Shown here: positions 1-8,567 of the stretch, piece after piece | Numbering within the stretch: position 1 is the stretch's first letter | Layout of the letters: each line of letters opens with the position of its first letter | From: Pseudonocardia sp. MH-G8 | GTDB lineage: Bacteria > Actinomycetota > Actinomycetes > Mycobacteriales > Pseudonocardiaceae | Length of the DNA stretch: 64,000 nucleotides | Reading direction: 5' to 3' | NCBI RefSeq assembly: GCF_002262885.1 | Contig: NZ_NKYF01000002.1 | Coordinates: forward strand, 496,001-560,000 | Position numbers and translations under genes: made by a program | The notes under the pieces: model-generated | Seen by the model: only the letters and a program-made list of their open reading frames with translations | Database searches by the model: none | What the model was told of the DNA's origin: nothing

Positions 1-787
1 CGAGAGCGGCAGGAGCCGGCAGGCGCGGGTCGGCACCACGGGGCATGCCGAGCTCCCGCGACTCGGCCGTCGTCTGGCCACGTTGGTGGAGGAGTACCGC
101 CGCGGCGGCGCAGTCGGGGGCACCGGCTGCCTGAGCCAGCTGTTCTTCCGCCGCAGGCGTGAGCACGGCGCAGAGCAGGTCGGGGTCCGGGCCGGATTGA
201 GTGATGGCGAGGACGAGCGTTGGCACGATGTCACCGCTCTCCTCGGCGATGCCTGCCCGGGACAGGTCTCCCGCCTGCGCCTGAATCTGGGAGAGCTCGA
301 TCCGGTCCTGGTGGACGGAGAACCCGAAGCCGATCCCGCTCGCGGCACACAGGACGGCCCCCACCGCCGCGAGCCGCCACCACGGCAGCTGGGTGAGCCC
401 TGCCAGCAGGACGCCGATGCTGCCGGCGAGCGCCCAGGCCCACGGGCCGGTGCTCACCATCAGCCCGATGACCACGACGAGGAACGCGAGCGGCAGGTCC
501 CAACCGCGCAGCAGCCCTTCGAGGCGCAGCAGCCGGAGCACGACGAGGGCGCCGAGGCCGATCATCCAGGGGATCCAGGAGAAGCCGGCGAAGGGCCACA
601 GGAGCAGCGCCGCCGCGATCACCGCGAGGGAGGCGGCCCCGCGGGGTGAGCGGACGATCCGCCGCCAGTCGAACCGCGGGCGCGGCGGCGGCGCGCCCGG
701 CTCCGGCGGCGGGACGGGCACGGCCGGCGGGTGCGACGGACGCGCCGCAGGCAGCCAGGGGGCCTGGGGATCACGTCGCGGTTCCAT
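1..787 (-). CDS. Proline-rich multi-pass membrane protein (3' end outside window)
   Basis: The reading frame stays open from the ATG at 787 to the window edge, about 262 codons, so the C-terminus is missing. The first 45 residues are Pro/Arg-rich (PVPPPEPGAPPPRPR) and likely cytoplasmic. Four hydrophobic stretches follow between about residues 55 and 155 (for example LAVIAAALLLWPFAGFSWI). After them comes a soluble stretch with paired cysteines (LLCAVL, PDCAAAV) that looks extracytoplasmic. This layout is common in actinobacterial envelope proteins of unknown function and I recognise no enzyme motif. It starts 12 bases after the AraC-type gene ends on the same strand, so the two may be cotranscribed. 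Confidence 0.6.
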   Translation of the reverse strand, partial: MEPRRDPQAPWLPAARPSHPPAVPVPPPEPGAPPPRPRFDWRRIVRSPRGAASLAVIAAALLLWPFAGFSWIPWMIGLGALVVLRLLRLEGLLRGWDLPLAFLVVVIGLMVSTGPWAWALAGSIGVLLAGLTQLPWWRLAAVGAVLCAASGIGFGFSVHQDRIELSQIQAQAGDLSRAGIAEESGDIVPTLVLAITQSGPDPDLLCAVLTPAAEEQLAQAAGAPDCAAAAVLLHQRGQTTAESRELGMPRGADPRLPAPAAL

Positions 788-799
788 CGCTGTCGGAGG

Positions 800-1768
800 C
801 TACCGGTCGGACGGACCGTGTCCCAGCGGTCGCCGTGGGTCAGCGGGACGGCCGGCGCGGCGCCACTCCAACGGCGCAGCGCCGTGGGCCCGGCGGAACC
901 GGCGGGCGAAGTAGCCCGGATCGCGGTAGCCGACACGGGCGCCGACGGCCTCGGCCGTCAGGTCGGTCTCGGCGAGCAGCCGTCTTGCCTCGACCATCCG
1001 CCGCTCGGTGATCCACTGCTGCACGGTGCGGCCCGTCTTGCGCCCGACGACCGTGGTGAGGTGGCCGGGTGTGAGGCCGACCTGCGCCGCCACGTCGGCC
1101 AGGGTCAACGTCCCGCGGAACCTCTCCTCGATCACGTCGAACACTGCGGCGAGCAGTGGTTCGTCGCGCAGGACGAAGCCGTCGAGGACGTCGGTGGCCA
1201 GCCGGGAGACGGCGACGAGCAGGAGCGTCAGGTGTGCGACGGCGGCCTCGTTGCTGCCGTCCCGGCGCTCGCGCAGCTCGCTGTCGAGCGCAGCGAGCCG
1301 CTCGCTGAACGCCGCCCGTCCGGCCGGCGGGACGTGCAGCCGCTGGACCCCGCCCGCCACACCACGGACGAAGGGGAACAGCAACGGGTGGGAGCGCCAG
1401 GAGAGGAACGCACCGGGGTCGGCGGCCCCGACGACGTCGGGCGGGAAGAACACCGCCCAGCCGTCGGCCGCCGCCAGGCCCCCCGCCTGGTCGACGACGA
1501 CCACCTCGCCCGGAGCAACGACGAACACGTCGCCCGCGACCGGGGACCACTCGCGCTCGTCCACGCGCAGGCAGCCGCCGTCCTGCTCGAAGTAGACGAG
1601 CACGAGGAAGTCGTGGGCGTGGGGGTGCCGGCGCACGACGCCCGCCGGCTCCTCACGGCCGTCGCGGCCCCGCACCACACCGATCGGTGGCACCCCCGGC
1701 ACCCGGCGGTAGCCGTAGACGGGTACACCGCGAACTCGCGACGTCGGATCCGAAGAACGTCCCATCAC
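800..1768 (-). CDS. AraC-family transcriptional regulator
   Basis: The 322-residue protein has a cupin-type N-terminal sensing domain (HPHAHDFLVLVYFEQDGG, then GDVFVVAPGEVVVVD) and a C-terminal double helix-turn-helix from about residue 205. The second helix-turn-helix carries the AraC signature GYRDPGYFARRFRRAHGAAP. Such proteins bind a small ligand through the cupin and activate or repress nearby promoters. The gene is divergent from the methyltransferase at 1862 across a 93-base gap, which makes that gene and itself the likely targets. The ATG at 1768 is immediately followed by a second ATG at 1765, so the start is uncertain by one residue. No ligand can be inferred. Confidence 0.88.
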   Translation of the reverse strand: MMGRSSDPTSRVRGVPVYGYRRVPGVPPIGVVRGRDGREEPAGVVRRHPHAHDFLVLVYFEQDGGCLRVDEREWSPVAGDVFVVAPGEVVVVDQAGGLAAADGWAVFFPPDVVGAADPGAFLSWRSHPLLFPFVRGVAGGVQRLHVPPAGRAAFSERLAALDSELRERRDGSNEAAVAHLTLLLVAVSRLATDVLDGFVLRDEPLLAAVFDVIEERFRGTLTLADVAAQVGLTPGHLTTVVGRKTGRTVQQWITERRMVEARRLLAETDLTAEAVGARVGYRDPGYFARRFRRAHGAAPLEWRRAGRPADPRRPLGHGPSDR

Positions 1769-1861
1769 TGCCGAGGATCCTCACTTGGCAACAGCCCGCG
1801 GCCGTTCCAGCCTGGAGGCAGGAACTCCGAACATCGTCCCAGCAGAGGGAGAACTACCGCC

Positions 1862-2506
1862 ATGTCCGACCGTCCCACCGGCACCCGCAACGAGCACGAC
1901 TACGTGCCCGCGATGGGGAGGGACCGGCTGCTCCCGCTCTACGACCCCTTCACCTGGCTCGTCGGCGCGCCGCGCGTGCACCGCCGCCTCGCCGCCCGGG
2001 CCGGTGTCGTACCGGGCCACCGGGTGCTGGAGGTGGGGTGCGGCACCGGGAACCTGGCGCTGCGGGTGCAGCGCCTGCACCCGGGCGCCGAGGTGGTGGG
2101 GCTCGACCCCGACCCGCTGGCCCTCGCGCGGGCACGGCGCAAGGCCGATCGCCGCGGGTCGCCGGTCCGCTGGGACCGCGGCACCGCCGGCGCGCTCCCG
2201 TACGACGACGCGAGCGTGGACCGCGTGCTGTCCGCGTTCATGTTCCACCACCTCGACGACGCGGAGAAGCGGCGGATGCTCGCCGAGGTGGGCCGTGTCC
2301 TGCGCCCCGGCGGGCAGCTGCACCTGGTCGACTTCGGCGGCCACCACCACGGCGTCGCCGGACGCTGGGTGCACCGCAACGAGCACCTGCGGGCCAACGC
2401 GGACGACGGGATCGCGGACCGGATGCGCGAGGCGGGCCTCACCGACATCCGGACCGGGGAACGCGGCCGCCTCGGCGTCCTCCACGTCCGCGCCACCCGC
2501 TGCTGA
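1862..2506 (+). CDS. Class I SAM-dependent methyltransferase
   Basis: This 214-residue protein has the Rossmann-fold methyltransferase motifs: motif I VLEVGCGTGNLAL for SAM binding, the acidic residue after strand 2 (GLDPDP), and motif III around LRPGGQLHLVDF. It matches the ubiquinone/menaquinone-type and arsenite-type methyltransferase superfamily, but the sequence does not define the substrate. The ATG at 1862 was chosen because it follows a GGAG-rich stretch (cagagggagaac) and lies at the family-typical distance from motif I. The same frame is open further upstream, but that part overlaps the divergent regulator and has no family similarity. It is likely controlled by the adjacent AraC-type gene. 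Confidence 0.82.
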   Translation: MSDRPTGTRNEHDYVPAMGRDRLLPLYDPFTWLVGAPRVHRRLAARAGVVPGHRVLEVGCGTGNLALRVQRLHPGAEVVGLDPDPLALARARRKADRRGSPVRWDRGTAGALPYDDASVDRVLSAFMFHHLDDAEKRRMLAEVGRVLRPGGQLHLVDFGGHHHGVAGRWVHRNEHLRANADDGIADRMREAGLTDIRTGERGRLGVLHVRATRC

Positions 2507-2517
2507 CCGTCCGTCCC

Positions 2518-2678
2518 GCCGGAGCGAAGCGCAGGCCGATGTCACAAGCTTGCGGGCCGACGTCGTCTCGCGGGGGAGGCGCGCAGGGAGCGAGGTACGA
2601 GCGACTGAGCACCGGAGGAGCGAGGCGGCGTCTCGAGGGCCCGCAAGCCGCCGGAGCGAAGCGCAGGCCGACGTCACA
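2518..2678. repeat. Mosaic repeat: 29-bp direct repeats flanking an 11-bp inverted repeat
   Basis: Two direct repeats of 29 bases lie at 2518-2546 and 2650-2678 and differ at one position; both begin GCCGGAGCGAAGCGCAGG. Between them GCTTGCGGGCC (2548-2558) is matched by its exact complement GGCCCGCAAGC (2638-2648). The whole unit fills the gap between two convergent genes. It resembles a REP/BIME-type intergenic element and may also act as a bidirectional terminator. Its genome-wide copy number is not visible here. Confidence 0.7.
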
Positions 2679-2681
2679 GCG

Positions 2682-3302
2682 CTACAACCAGCCGTGGTCG
2701 CGAGCCCGCTGCACCGCCTCCGTCCGCGAGCCGGCGCCCAGCTTCTGCATCGCCGAGGACAGGTAGTTGCGCACGGTGCCCGGGGAGAGGTGGACGCGGG
2801 CCGCGATGTCGGCCGCGGTGCCCGTGGCGTCCACCGCACGCAGCACCTCCAGCTCCCGGTCGGTCAACGGGCACTCCTCGGTCATCAGCGCCGTCATGGC
2901 GAGATCCGGGTCGACGTAGCGCCCACCACCGTGCACGCGGCGGATGACGTCGGCGAGCAGCGTGGCGGGCGCGCTCTTCGTGACGAACCCCGCGGCACCC
3001 GCGGCGAGGGCCCTGCGCAGCACCCCCGGCCGTGCGTGCCGGGTGAGGATGATGCAGCGGGTGGCGGGCTCGTTCGCGGCCACCCACTGCGCCACCTCGG
3101 CGCCGTCCCGGCCGGGCATCTCGACGTCCAGGACGGCGACGTCCGGACGGTGCCGGCGGACGCTCGCGATGGCCTCGTCACCGGTGCCGGCCTCGGCGAC
3201 CACCACGAGGTCGGTCTCCATGCCCAGCAGCGCGCCGACCGCACCGCGGGTCAGCGACTCGTCGTCGGCCAGGACGAGCCGGATCGGGCCCGGCGCGCTC
3301 AC
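2682..3302 (-). CDS. Two-component response regulator, NarL/LuxR type
   Basis: The 206-residue protein has a receiver domain with the phosphoacceptor Asp in VAVLDVEMPGRDG (about residue 54), the acidic pair in LADDE, and the conserved Lys in FVTKSAPA. A C-terminal LuxR helix-turn-helix follows (LTDRELEVLRAVDATGTAADIAARV, then LSPGTVRNYLSSAMQKL). It belongs to the DesR/NarL group that works with HisKA_3 kinases. The GTG start at 3302 overlaps the stop of the kinase gene by four bases, so the pair is translationally coupled. The divergent ABC exporter at 4613 is the probable target. Confidence 0.92.
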   Translation of the reverse strand: MSAPGPIRLVLADDESLTRGAVGALLGMETDLVVVAEAGTGDEAIASVRRHRPDVAVLDVEMPGRDGAEVAQWVAANEPATRCIILTRHARPGVLRRALAAGAAGFVTKSAPATLLADVIRRVHGGGRYVDPDLAMTALMTEECPLTDRELEVLRAVDATGTAADIAARVHLSPGTVRNYLSSAMQKLGAGSRTEAVQRARDHGWL

Positions 3303-4531
3303 CGCACACCCGCGGGCAGCTCGGCGTCGAGCCGGAACGTGCCTTCCGGGCCCGGCCGGGCGTCCAGCCGGCCTGCGTGTTCCTGCAGGTACCGGCCGAG
3401 GGCCGCGAGCCCGGTGCCGGGGTCGGTGTCGTCGCCGGGCAGGGCACCGTCGTTGACCACCTGCAGCCGCGCCTGCCCGTCGATGACGTCGATCTCGATC
3501 GAGCACCGGCTGGGCTCGGAGTGGCGCAGCAGGTTGGTCATCGCCTCGCGCAGCACCCGGCCGAGCACGTTGCCCGCGGCAGGGCCGACGCCGGCCGGGT
3601 CGCCGCGCACCACCAGGTCCACGCCCGCGGTCTCCAGGACGGCGCGCGCGCCCGCGAGCTCCGTGCTCAGGTCGGTGGGACGCGTGTCGCGCACGAGGGC
3701 GCGGACCTCGCTCAGCGATCGGCGCGCCACGGCCTGCACCTCCTCCATCTCGACGCGGGCCCGCACCGGGTCTCCCTCCTGCAGGCGCGCGGCCAGCTCG
3801 CTCTTGAACGCGACGACCTCCAGCGCGTGCCCGAGGATGTCGTGCAGGTCGTCGGCCAGGCGCAGCCGCTCGCGGGCGGTGGCGAGCTCGGCGGCGGTGC
3901 GCCGGGAGTCGTCGAGGTCGGTGACGGCCTTGAGCCACCACAGCCGCTCGACGTCCACCGTCCACATGGTGGCCACGAAGAACGCCGCGAACCCCGCGGG
4001 GAACCACGGGCTGATCGGCGCCCCGACGAGCGACGGTGCGGTGAGGACGTAGCCACCGACCAGCGTGACGGCGGTGCCCAGCCCGACCCACACCATGATC
4101 CACCGCGCCGGGAGACCGGCGACGAGGTCACCGAGCAGGACGCCACCGACCAGCGCCCAGATGAACCCCGGGAAGCCGGTGGCCAGGCCGAGCAGTGTGA
4201 TCGCGATGCCGACGGCGGCCGCCGCGAGCACGAACCACCACGGGGCGCTGGTCCCGAGCGCCGTCATGTGCTGCCGGATCCGCCACAGGTGCAGGCCGAA
4301 CGCGACGGCGTACAGCAGGAACAGGTACCACCCGGAAACGAGGTCCAGGCCGCCCATCCAGATCGCGTAGGCGGGCACGGTGAGCAGCCAGAAGATCGTC
4401 ATGAGGAGCCCGATCCGGCCGAACCGCTGCGCTGCCCGGACCTTGCGCTCCTCGGGCCCGAGCAGCGGTGTCGCGTCCACGGCCTGGACGTTAGCCGAGG
4501 CACGGCGCTGACCGGGCATGACAGCTGTCAT
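3299..4531 (-). CDS. Two-component sensor histidine kinase, DesK/HisKA_3 type
   Basis: The 410-residue protein begins with about six predicted membrane helices (residues 40-200, for example LLMTIFWLLTVPAYAIW) and no large external sensor, as in DesK-like kinases. The dimerisation domain has the phospho-accepting His in LADDLHDILGHALEVV. The ATPase domain has the N box REAMTNLLRHS and a degenerate G box DPGTGLAALGRYL. It likely senses membrane state or a membrane-acting compound and phosphorylates the response regulator encoded next to it. The pair is divergent from an ABC exporter, a common arrangement for drug or peptide resistance modules. A second in-frame ATG at 4519 is possible. Confidence 0.92.
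   Translation of the reverse strand: MTAVMPGQRRASANVQAVDATPLLGPEERKVRAAQRFGRIGLLMTIFWLLTVPAYAIWMGGLDLVSGWYLFLLYAVAFGLHLWRIRQHMTALGTSAPWWFVLAAAAVGIAITLLGLATGFPGFIWALVGGVLLGDLVAGLPARWIMVWVGLGTAVTLVGGYVLTAPSLVGAPISPWFPAGFAAFFVATMWTVDVERLWWLKAVTDLDDSRRTAAELATARERLRLADDLHDILGHALEVVAFKSELAARLQEGDPVRARVEMEEVQAVARRSLSEVRALVRDTRPTDLSTELAGARAVLETAGVDLVVRGDPAGVGPAAGNVLGRVLREAMTNLLRHSEPSRCSIEIDVIDGQARLQVVNDGALPGDDTDPGTGLAALGRYLQEHAGRLDARPGPEGTFRLDAELPAGVR
4518..4531. promoter_or_regulatory. 14-bp perfect palindrome over the kinase start codon
   Basis: ATGACAGCTGTCAT is a perfect palindrome and includes the ATG chosen for the histidine kinase. It lies 82 bases from the divergent exporter start. Palindromes with a TGAC/GTCA core are plausible binding sites for NarL-type regulators, so it could be an autoregulatory operator. 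If so, translation may instead start at the ATG at 4519. Confidence 0.35.
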
Positions 4532-4612
4532 CGGGGCTCGTGGTGCGCGTCAGCGCCACCGGTGAGCACCGGTACTACCGGGGGCCGCGGGACGAGCGCG
4601 AATCTGGGGAGC

Positions 4613-5599
4613 ATGACGGAGACGACGCAGCGGCCGGCCGGGACGACGGCGACGTCGAGCGCCGGCATCGCCGTCGCCGTACGGGACCTGCACGTCCACT
4701 ACGGCGAGTTCGAGGCGGTGCGCGGCATCGACCTCGACGTGCGGCGCGGCGAGGTCTTCGCGCTCCTCGGCACGAACGGCGCGGGCAAGACCACCACCCT
4801 CGAGGTGCTGGAGGGGTTCGGGAGGCGCAGCGGCGGCACGGTCTCCGTCCTCGGCCTCGACCCGGCCACCGACCGGGCGGCCCTGCGGCAGCGCATGGGG
4901 GTGCAGCTGCAGGAGGGCGGCTTCGTCGAGGAGCTGACCGTGCAGGAGACGCTCGAGCTGTGGCAGCGGCTCGTCGACCGGCCCGACCGCCCGCAGCGGC
5001 TGATGGAGCGCTTCGAGCTGGATGGGCGCCGGGGCGTGCCGGTGGGGAAGCTGTCGGGCGGCGAGAAGCGCCGCCTGGACCTGGCTCTGGCGGTGTGGGG
5101 GTCGCCGGAGCTGGTCGTCCTGGACGAGCCGACCACCGGCCTGGACCCGGGGTCGCGCAGGCGCACCTGGGACGCGATCCAGGAGCTGCAGGAGGCCGGC
5201 CGCACGGTCGTGCTGACCACCCACTACCTGGAGGAGGCCGAGGCGCTCGCGGACCGTGTGGCGATCATGCACGCGGGGCGGGTGGCTGTTGCGGGCACGC
5301 TCGCGGAGATCGTTGCCACGCAGCCGGCGCGCTTCTCCGCCACGCTCCCACCGGGCCGGGAGCAACTGCCGACCCTCACGGGCACGGTCGAGTACGACGA
5401 CGACCAGGTGCGGGTGCGGACCGAGGACCTGCAGGGCGATCTGACGACGTTCCTGGGCTGGGCGGCCGCTCGAGGGGTGCGGCTGTCCGGTCTGCGCGCG
5501 GCGCCGGCCTCGCTCACCGACGTCTACCACTCCGTGCGCGACGGCGACCACGCCAGCGACGACCACCGCGACGACCACCGCGACCTGGAGGTTCCGTGA
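4613..5599 (+). CDS. ABC-2 type exporter, ATP-binding protein
   Basis: This 328-residue ATPase has Walker A LLGTNGAGKTT, signature KLSGGEKRRLDLALA, Walker B LVVLDEPTTGLDP and the switch His in VVLTTHYLEEAEALADR. The extended C-terminal domain after residue 230 is typical of DrrA/NodI-like exporters. It powers the permease encoded downstream, whose ATG overlaps this stop codon (ATGA). The final residues are rich in Asp/His (DGDHASDDHRDDHRD), an unusual tail. The start at 4613 follows a GGGGA stretch; the frame upstream overlaps the kinase gene and is not coding in this direction. The substrate is unknown. Confidence 0.93.
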   Translation: MTETTQRPAGTTATSSAGIAVAVRDLHVHYGEFEAVRGIDLDVRRGEVFALLGTNGAGKTTTLEVLEGFGRRSGGTVSVLGLDPATDRAALRQRMGVQLQEGGFVEELTVQETLELWQRLVDRPDRPQRLMERFELDGRRGVPVGKLSGGEKRRLDLALAVWGSPELVVLDEPTTGLDPGSRRRTWDAIQELQEAGRTVVLTTHYLEEAEALADRVAIMHAGRVAVAGTLAEIVATQPARFSATLPPGREQLPTLTGTVEYDDDQVRVRTEDLQGDLTTFLGWAAARGVRLSGLRAAPASLTDVYHSVRDGDHASDDHRDDHRDLEVP

Positions 5600-6387
5600 T
5601 GCCCAGCGCAACGACGAGCGCCGCGTCCTCGACGGCCACGAGCCGGGTGCTCGCGGTGGCCTCCGCGGAGATGCGGTTGCTGCTGCGGAACCGGACCGTG
5701 GCGGTGTCCTCGATCCTGATCCCGATCGGTCTCGGGGTGTTCTGGGCCCTCACCTTCCGCGCCGGGAGCGGACCGGTCGCCTTCGCCGTCGTCATCGCCC
5801 TGCAACTCGCGGTCGTGATCGGCATGGGCGTCTACGTGACCGTCACCCAGACGCTCGTGGCGCGCCGCCAGACCCGCGTGCTCACCCGGATGCGCACGAC
5901 CCGCCTCACCGATCCCGAGCTCCTGATCGCGACCGTGTTGCCGATCGTGCTGCTCGGACTCGTGCAGCTCGTCGTGTTCGCCGTGATCAACGCCCTCACC
6001 GGGGTACCCGCGCCTGCCGACCCGGTGCCGCTGGCGCTCGCGGTCGTCGGCGGGCTGGCGTTGGGGGTCACCGCAGGCCTCGCCACCAGCATCGTCACGC
6101 CCACCCCGGAGCGGGCCCAGATCACGACCCTGCCGATGGTGTTCGTCCTGCTCGGCGCCGCGATCATGCTGGCGATCGTCCCGTCGGGCGGCTGGTGGCA
6201 GGTCTTCGTGGCCGTGCCCGGTGCCGCGGTCGGCCGGCTCGCCCAGCTGGCGATGACGGGCGCGACCTGGGAGCCCACGCTCGGCGGCCTGCCCGCGGTG
6301 GCACCCGCCCTCGTCGCGTCGATCGGCTGGCCGGTGATCTTCGCAGCGCTCGCCCTGCGCAGGTTCCGCTGGGACCCGCGGCACTGA
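5599..6387 (+). CDS. ABC-2 type exporter, permease protein
   Basis: The 262-residue protein has six hydrophobic segments (for example VSSILIPIGLGVFWALTF and LPIVLLGLVQLVVFAVI). A loop with TQTLVARRQTRVLTRMRTT lies before the third segment, as in ABC-2 membrane components. It forms the membrane channel partner of the ATPase encoded just upstream, with overlapping stop and start codons. The operon is likely induced by the divergent two-component system. Candidate cargo is a hydrophobic drug, lipid or peptide, but nothing in the sequence decides this. Confidence 0.9.
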   Translation: MPSATTSAASSTATSRVLAVASAEMRLLLRNRTVAVSSILIPIGLGVFWALTFRAGSGPVAFAVVIALQLAVVIGMGVYVTVTQTLVARRQTRVLTRMRTTRLTDPELLIATVLPIVLLGLVQLVVFAVINALTGVPAPADPVPLALAVVGGLALGVTAGLATSIVTPTPERAQITTLPMVFVLLGAAIMLAIVPSGGWWQVFVAVPGAAVGRLAQLAMTGATWEPTLGGLPAVAPALVASIGWPVIFAALALRRFRWDPRH

Positions 6388-6444
6388 CGTGGATGCCCTC
6401 CGCGGGGCAGGCCACTGCACCGCAGAGGGACGACCCGGGAAAGA

Positions 6445-7026
6445 TCAGCGGCGGGTGTCGGCGCGGTGGAAGTTCAGGTGCGCCCGTGACGGTGTGGGCC
6501 CGCGCTGCCCCTGGTAGCGGGAGCCGACGCCGCTGCTGCCGTAGGGCCGCTCGGCCGGGTTGGAGAGCCGGAACAGGCACAGCTGCCCGATCTTCATCCC
6601 CGGCCAGAGCGTGATCGGCAGGTTCGCGACGTTGGACAGCTCCAACGTGATGTGCCCGGTGAACCCCGGGTCGATGAACCCGGCCGTCGAGTGTGTGAGC
6701 AGGCCGAGGCGCCCCAGGGAGCTCTTGCCCTCGAGGCGACCGGCGAGGTCGTCCGGGAGGGACACCTCCTCGAACGTCGACCCCAGCACGAACTCGCCCG
6801 GGTGCAGCACGAACGGGTCGTCGCCCTCGGTCTCGACGGGCGAGGTCAGATCGTCCTGCTGCTGCGCCGGATCGATGTGGGTGTACCGCGAGTTCTGGAA
6901 CACGCGGAAGAAGCGGTCCAGCCGCACGTCGACGCTCGACGGCTGGAGCATCGCCTCGTCCCACGGATCGAGCACCAGCCGACCCGCGTCGAGTTCCTTG
7001 CGCAGGTCTCCGTCCGACAGCAACAC
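6445..7026 (-). CDS. dcd: dCTP deaminase (dUMP-forming type)
   Basis: The 193-residue protein is full length for Dcd. It has the trimeric dUTPase-fold motifs [19 protein letters not shown] (phosphate binding and catalytic region) and [16 protein letters not shown], where the Glu is the catalytic residue. It also has [12 protein letters not shown]. Actinobacterial Dcd proteins usually carry out both deamination of dCTP and diphosphate removal, giving dUMP for thymidylate synthesis. It starts with ATG at 7026, 21 bases after the stop of the epimerase-like gene on the same strand, so cotranscription is possible. Confidence 0.95.
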   Translation of the reverse strand: MLLSDGDLRKELDAGRLVLDPWDEAMLQPSSVDVRLDRFFRVFQNSRYTHIDPAQQQDDLTSPVETEGDDPFVLHPGEFVLGSTFEEVSLPDDLAGRLEGKSSLGRLGLLTHSTAGFIDPGFTGHITLELSNVANLPITLWPGMKIGQLCLFRLSNPAERPYGSSGVGSRYQGQRGPTPSRAHLNFHRADTRR

Positions 7027-7047
7027 GCGATCAGGGTAGCGATGCCC

Positions 7048-8178
7048 TCATACCTCGGTGTTGCTCGGGAACGGCGAGGTGAGCAGCGGCGACGGGCAGA
7101 GCCCGAACATCCAGGCGACGGCCTGCTCGACACGGGCGGCAGCGAGCCCGTCCGCGGGAGGGGTGGGCGTGATCCCGGCCGCGGCGAGCACCTGGCGCAC
7201 CGTGGTCATGACGTCGGGGCTCAGGATGCTGCGGATCGAATCGCCCGGCTCCGGGACGTGCGGCCCGTCGACGAGCACGGCGGGCGTGCCGAGGCCGGGC
7301 GCGTCGGCCACCAGCTCCGGGTCGTCGGACACCAGTACCGCGCTGGCCGCGACGAGCTGCACGAGCTCCGCGAGCGGCAACGAGCGCACGACGGTGGCCC
7401 GATCGTGGTGCAGCAAGGGGTACGCGGCCCCGTGGCTCGCCAACTCCCCGAAGACGACGACCTCGATCTCCGGCTCGCCGTCGAGCAGCTCGGGCAGCCC
7501 GGCGAGGACACCGAGCGAATCGGGCCGGTCCAGCCCGACGAGCACCAGCCGCGGCCCGTTCGCCCGGACCCGCCGCACGAGCCGGGCGAACCGCAGGTCG
7601 GCGGGCTGCGGGTTGACGGTCATCGTGTCGCCGACGGTGATGGCGTTCGGCCCGGCCTGGCTCCCGAGCCCGGAATCGCCGGTGGTGAGGAACAGCGACG
7701 CGAGCTGCCCGATGATCCGCCGGTTGGCCTCCTGGGGGAACGGGCAGAGCAGGTCGTCGGTGGCGACACCGCTCTGCAGGTGCACCACCGGGATCTGCCG
7801 CCAGAACGCCACCTGGGCGGCCACCGCGGGCGTCATCCCGCCGCCGTAGACCATGACCGCCGACGGATCCAGGTCGACGAGCAGCTCGTCGATCCGCGTC
7901 ATCAGCAGGGCCGCGATCGCGGCCGGCTGGGGATCCGGTGGTTCGCGCAGCAGCTGCGTGACGTCGGCCGGCACCCCCAGTGCCTCGAACGCCTCGTGCA
8001 CGGTCATCGGGTCCGGGCCGGTCGCCACGGTGAGGGCCTGGATCCGGTCGGCGTCGTTGAACGCGGTCGCGATGGGCGCGAGGCGCGCGACTTCGGGGCG
8101 GCTTCCGGCGATCAGCAGGATGTCGTGATCGTGCTCCGGGACGGGCAGGCCGCCCAATGGCGGTTCGAACTCGGTCAT
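7048..8178 (-). CDS. UDP-N-acetylglucosamine 2-epimerase-like protein (WecB family)
   Basis: The 376-residue protein matches the length and GT-B fold of WecB-type epimerases. It has the N-terminal ILLIAGSRPEVARLAPI motif (usual GTRPE), a mid-region VMVYGGGMTPAVAAQVAF and PVVHLQSG, and a degenerate C-terminal nucleotide region. The usual catalytic GTRPE and HVEAGLRS motifs are altered to GSRPE and HLQSGV, so activity on UDP-GlcNAc is doubtful. It may be a diverged family member with another nucleotide-sugar substrate. The gene sits just before dcd and just upstream of the divergent tRNA-Gly region. Confidence 0.75.
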   Translation of the reverse strand: MTEFEPPLGGLPVPEHDHDILLIAGSRPEVARLAPIATAFNDADRIQALTVATGPDPMTVHEAFEALGVPADVTQLLREPPDPQPAAIAALLMTRIDELLVDLDPSAVMVYGGGMTPAVAAQVAFWRQIPVVHLQSGVATDDLLCPFPQEANRRIIGQLASLFLTTGDSGLGSQAGPNAITVGDTMTVNPQPADLRFARLVRRVRANGPRLVLVGLDRPDSLGVLAGLPELLDGEPEIEVVVFGELASHGAAYPLLHHDRATVVRSLPLAELVQLVAASAVLVSDDPELVADAPGLGTPAVLVDGPHVPEPGDSIRSILSPDVMTTVRQVLAAAGITPTPPADGLAAARVEQAVAWMFGLCPSPLLTSPFPSNTEV

Positions 8179-8315
8179 GCTGGGTCCTTCGCCGGGGAGC
8201 TGGCAGAACGAGGTGCATGGAGTGTGAACCGGGCATTGACCAGGCGTCGAGGGTTCGCCTCATCTGACGAGTCCGGGAGGGCGAGAACCACTCTGTTGGC
8301 GGTACGGAGGAGACC

Positions 8316-8346
8316 TTGCCGACTACCGAGAGTGAGCTGCTAGGCT
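8316..8346 (+). promoter_or_regulatory. Possible tRNA-Gly promoter
   Basis: TTGCCG at 8316 and TAGGCT at 8341 resemble sigma-70 type -35 and -10 elements with a slightly long 19-base spacer. They lie immediately before the tRNA. This is a weak match. Confidence 0.3.
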
Positions 8347-8360
8347 AGCCGGAGCGCCAT

Positions 8361-8434
8361 GCGGATGTAGTTCAATGGTAGAACATCAGCTTCCCAAGCT
8401 GAATACGCGGGTTCGATTCCCGTCATCCGCTCCA
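8361..8434 (+). tRNA. tRNA-Gly (anticodon CCC)
   Basis: The acceptor strands GCGGATG and CATCCGC pair fully, with discriminator T and an encoded CCA end. The anticodon stem TCAGC/GCTGA holds the loop TTCCCAA, giving anticodon CCC. The T arm GCGGG-TTCGATT-CCCGT has one or no mismatch depending on the register. It decodes GGG. Its 3' end is a typical attachment site for actinobacterial integrative elements, and integrase remnants follow on the opposite strand. Confidence 0.95.
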
Positions 8435-8439
8435 GACAA

Positions 8440-8480
8440 AAGGCCCAGGTCAGAGGGTGTTTCCCTCCGAACTGGGCCTT
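8440..8480. terminator. Hairpin terminator after tRNA-Gly
   Basis: AAGGCCCAG (8440-8448) pairs with CTGGGCCTT (8472-8480), and an inner stem GAGGG/CCCTC extends the hairpin. It begins six bases after the tRNA and has no long T run, as is usual in high-GC actinobacteria. Confidence 0.7.
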
Positions 8481-8567
8481 CGTCGTTGACGGGCCATCCG
8501 GCTCCACAGCAACGGCCCGGCAACTAGGCAACGGGGACCATAGCCACCGGGCCGTCGTCATCGTCGT

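Noticed and set aside
83..649. Plus-strand open frame opposite the edge-truncated membrane protein
   Set aside because: Its composition is low-complexity Arg/Gly/Pro/Glu and it is antisense to a frame with clear membrane helices; it has no family motif.
2682..4103. A single long minus-strand frame joining kinase antisense-like sequence to the response regulator
   Set aside because: Only the part from the GTG at 3302 has protein-like content. Upstream it is a shadow of the kinase gene in another frame.
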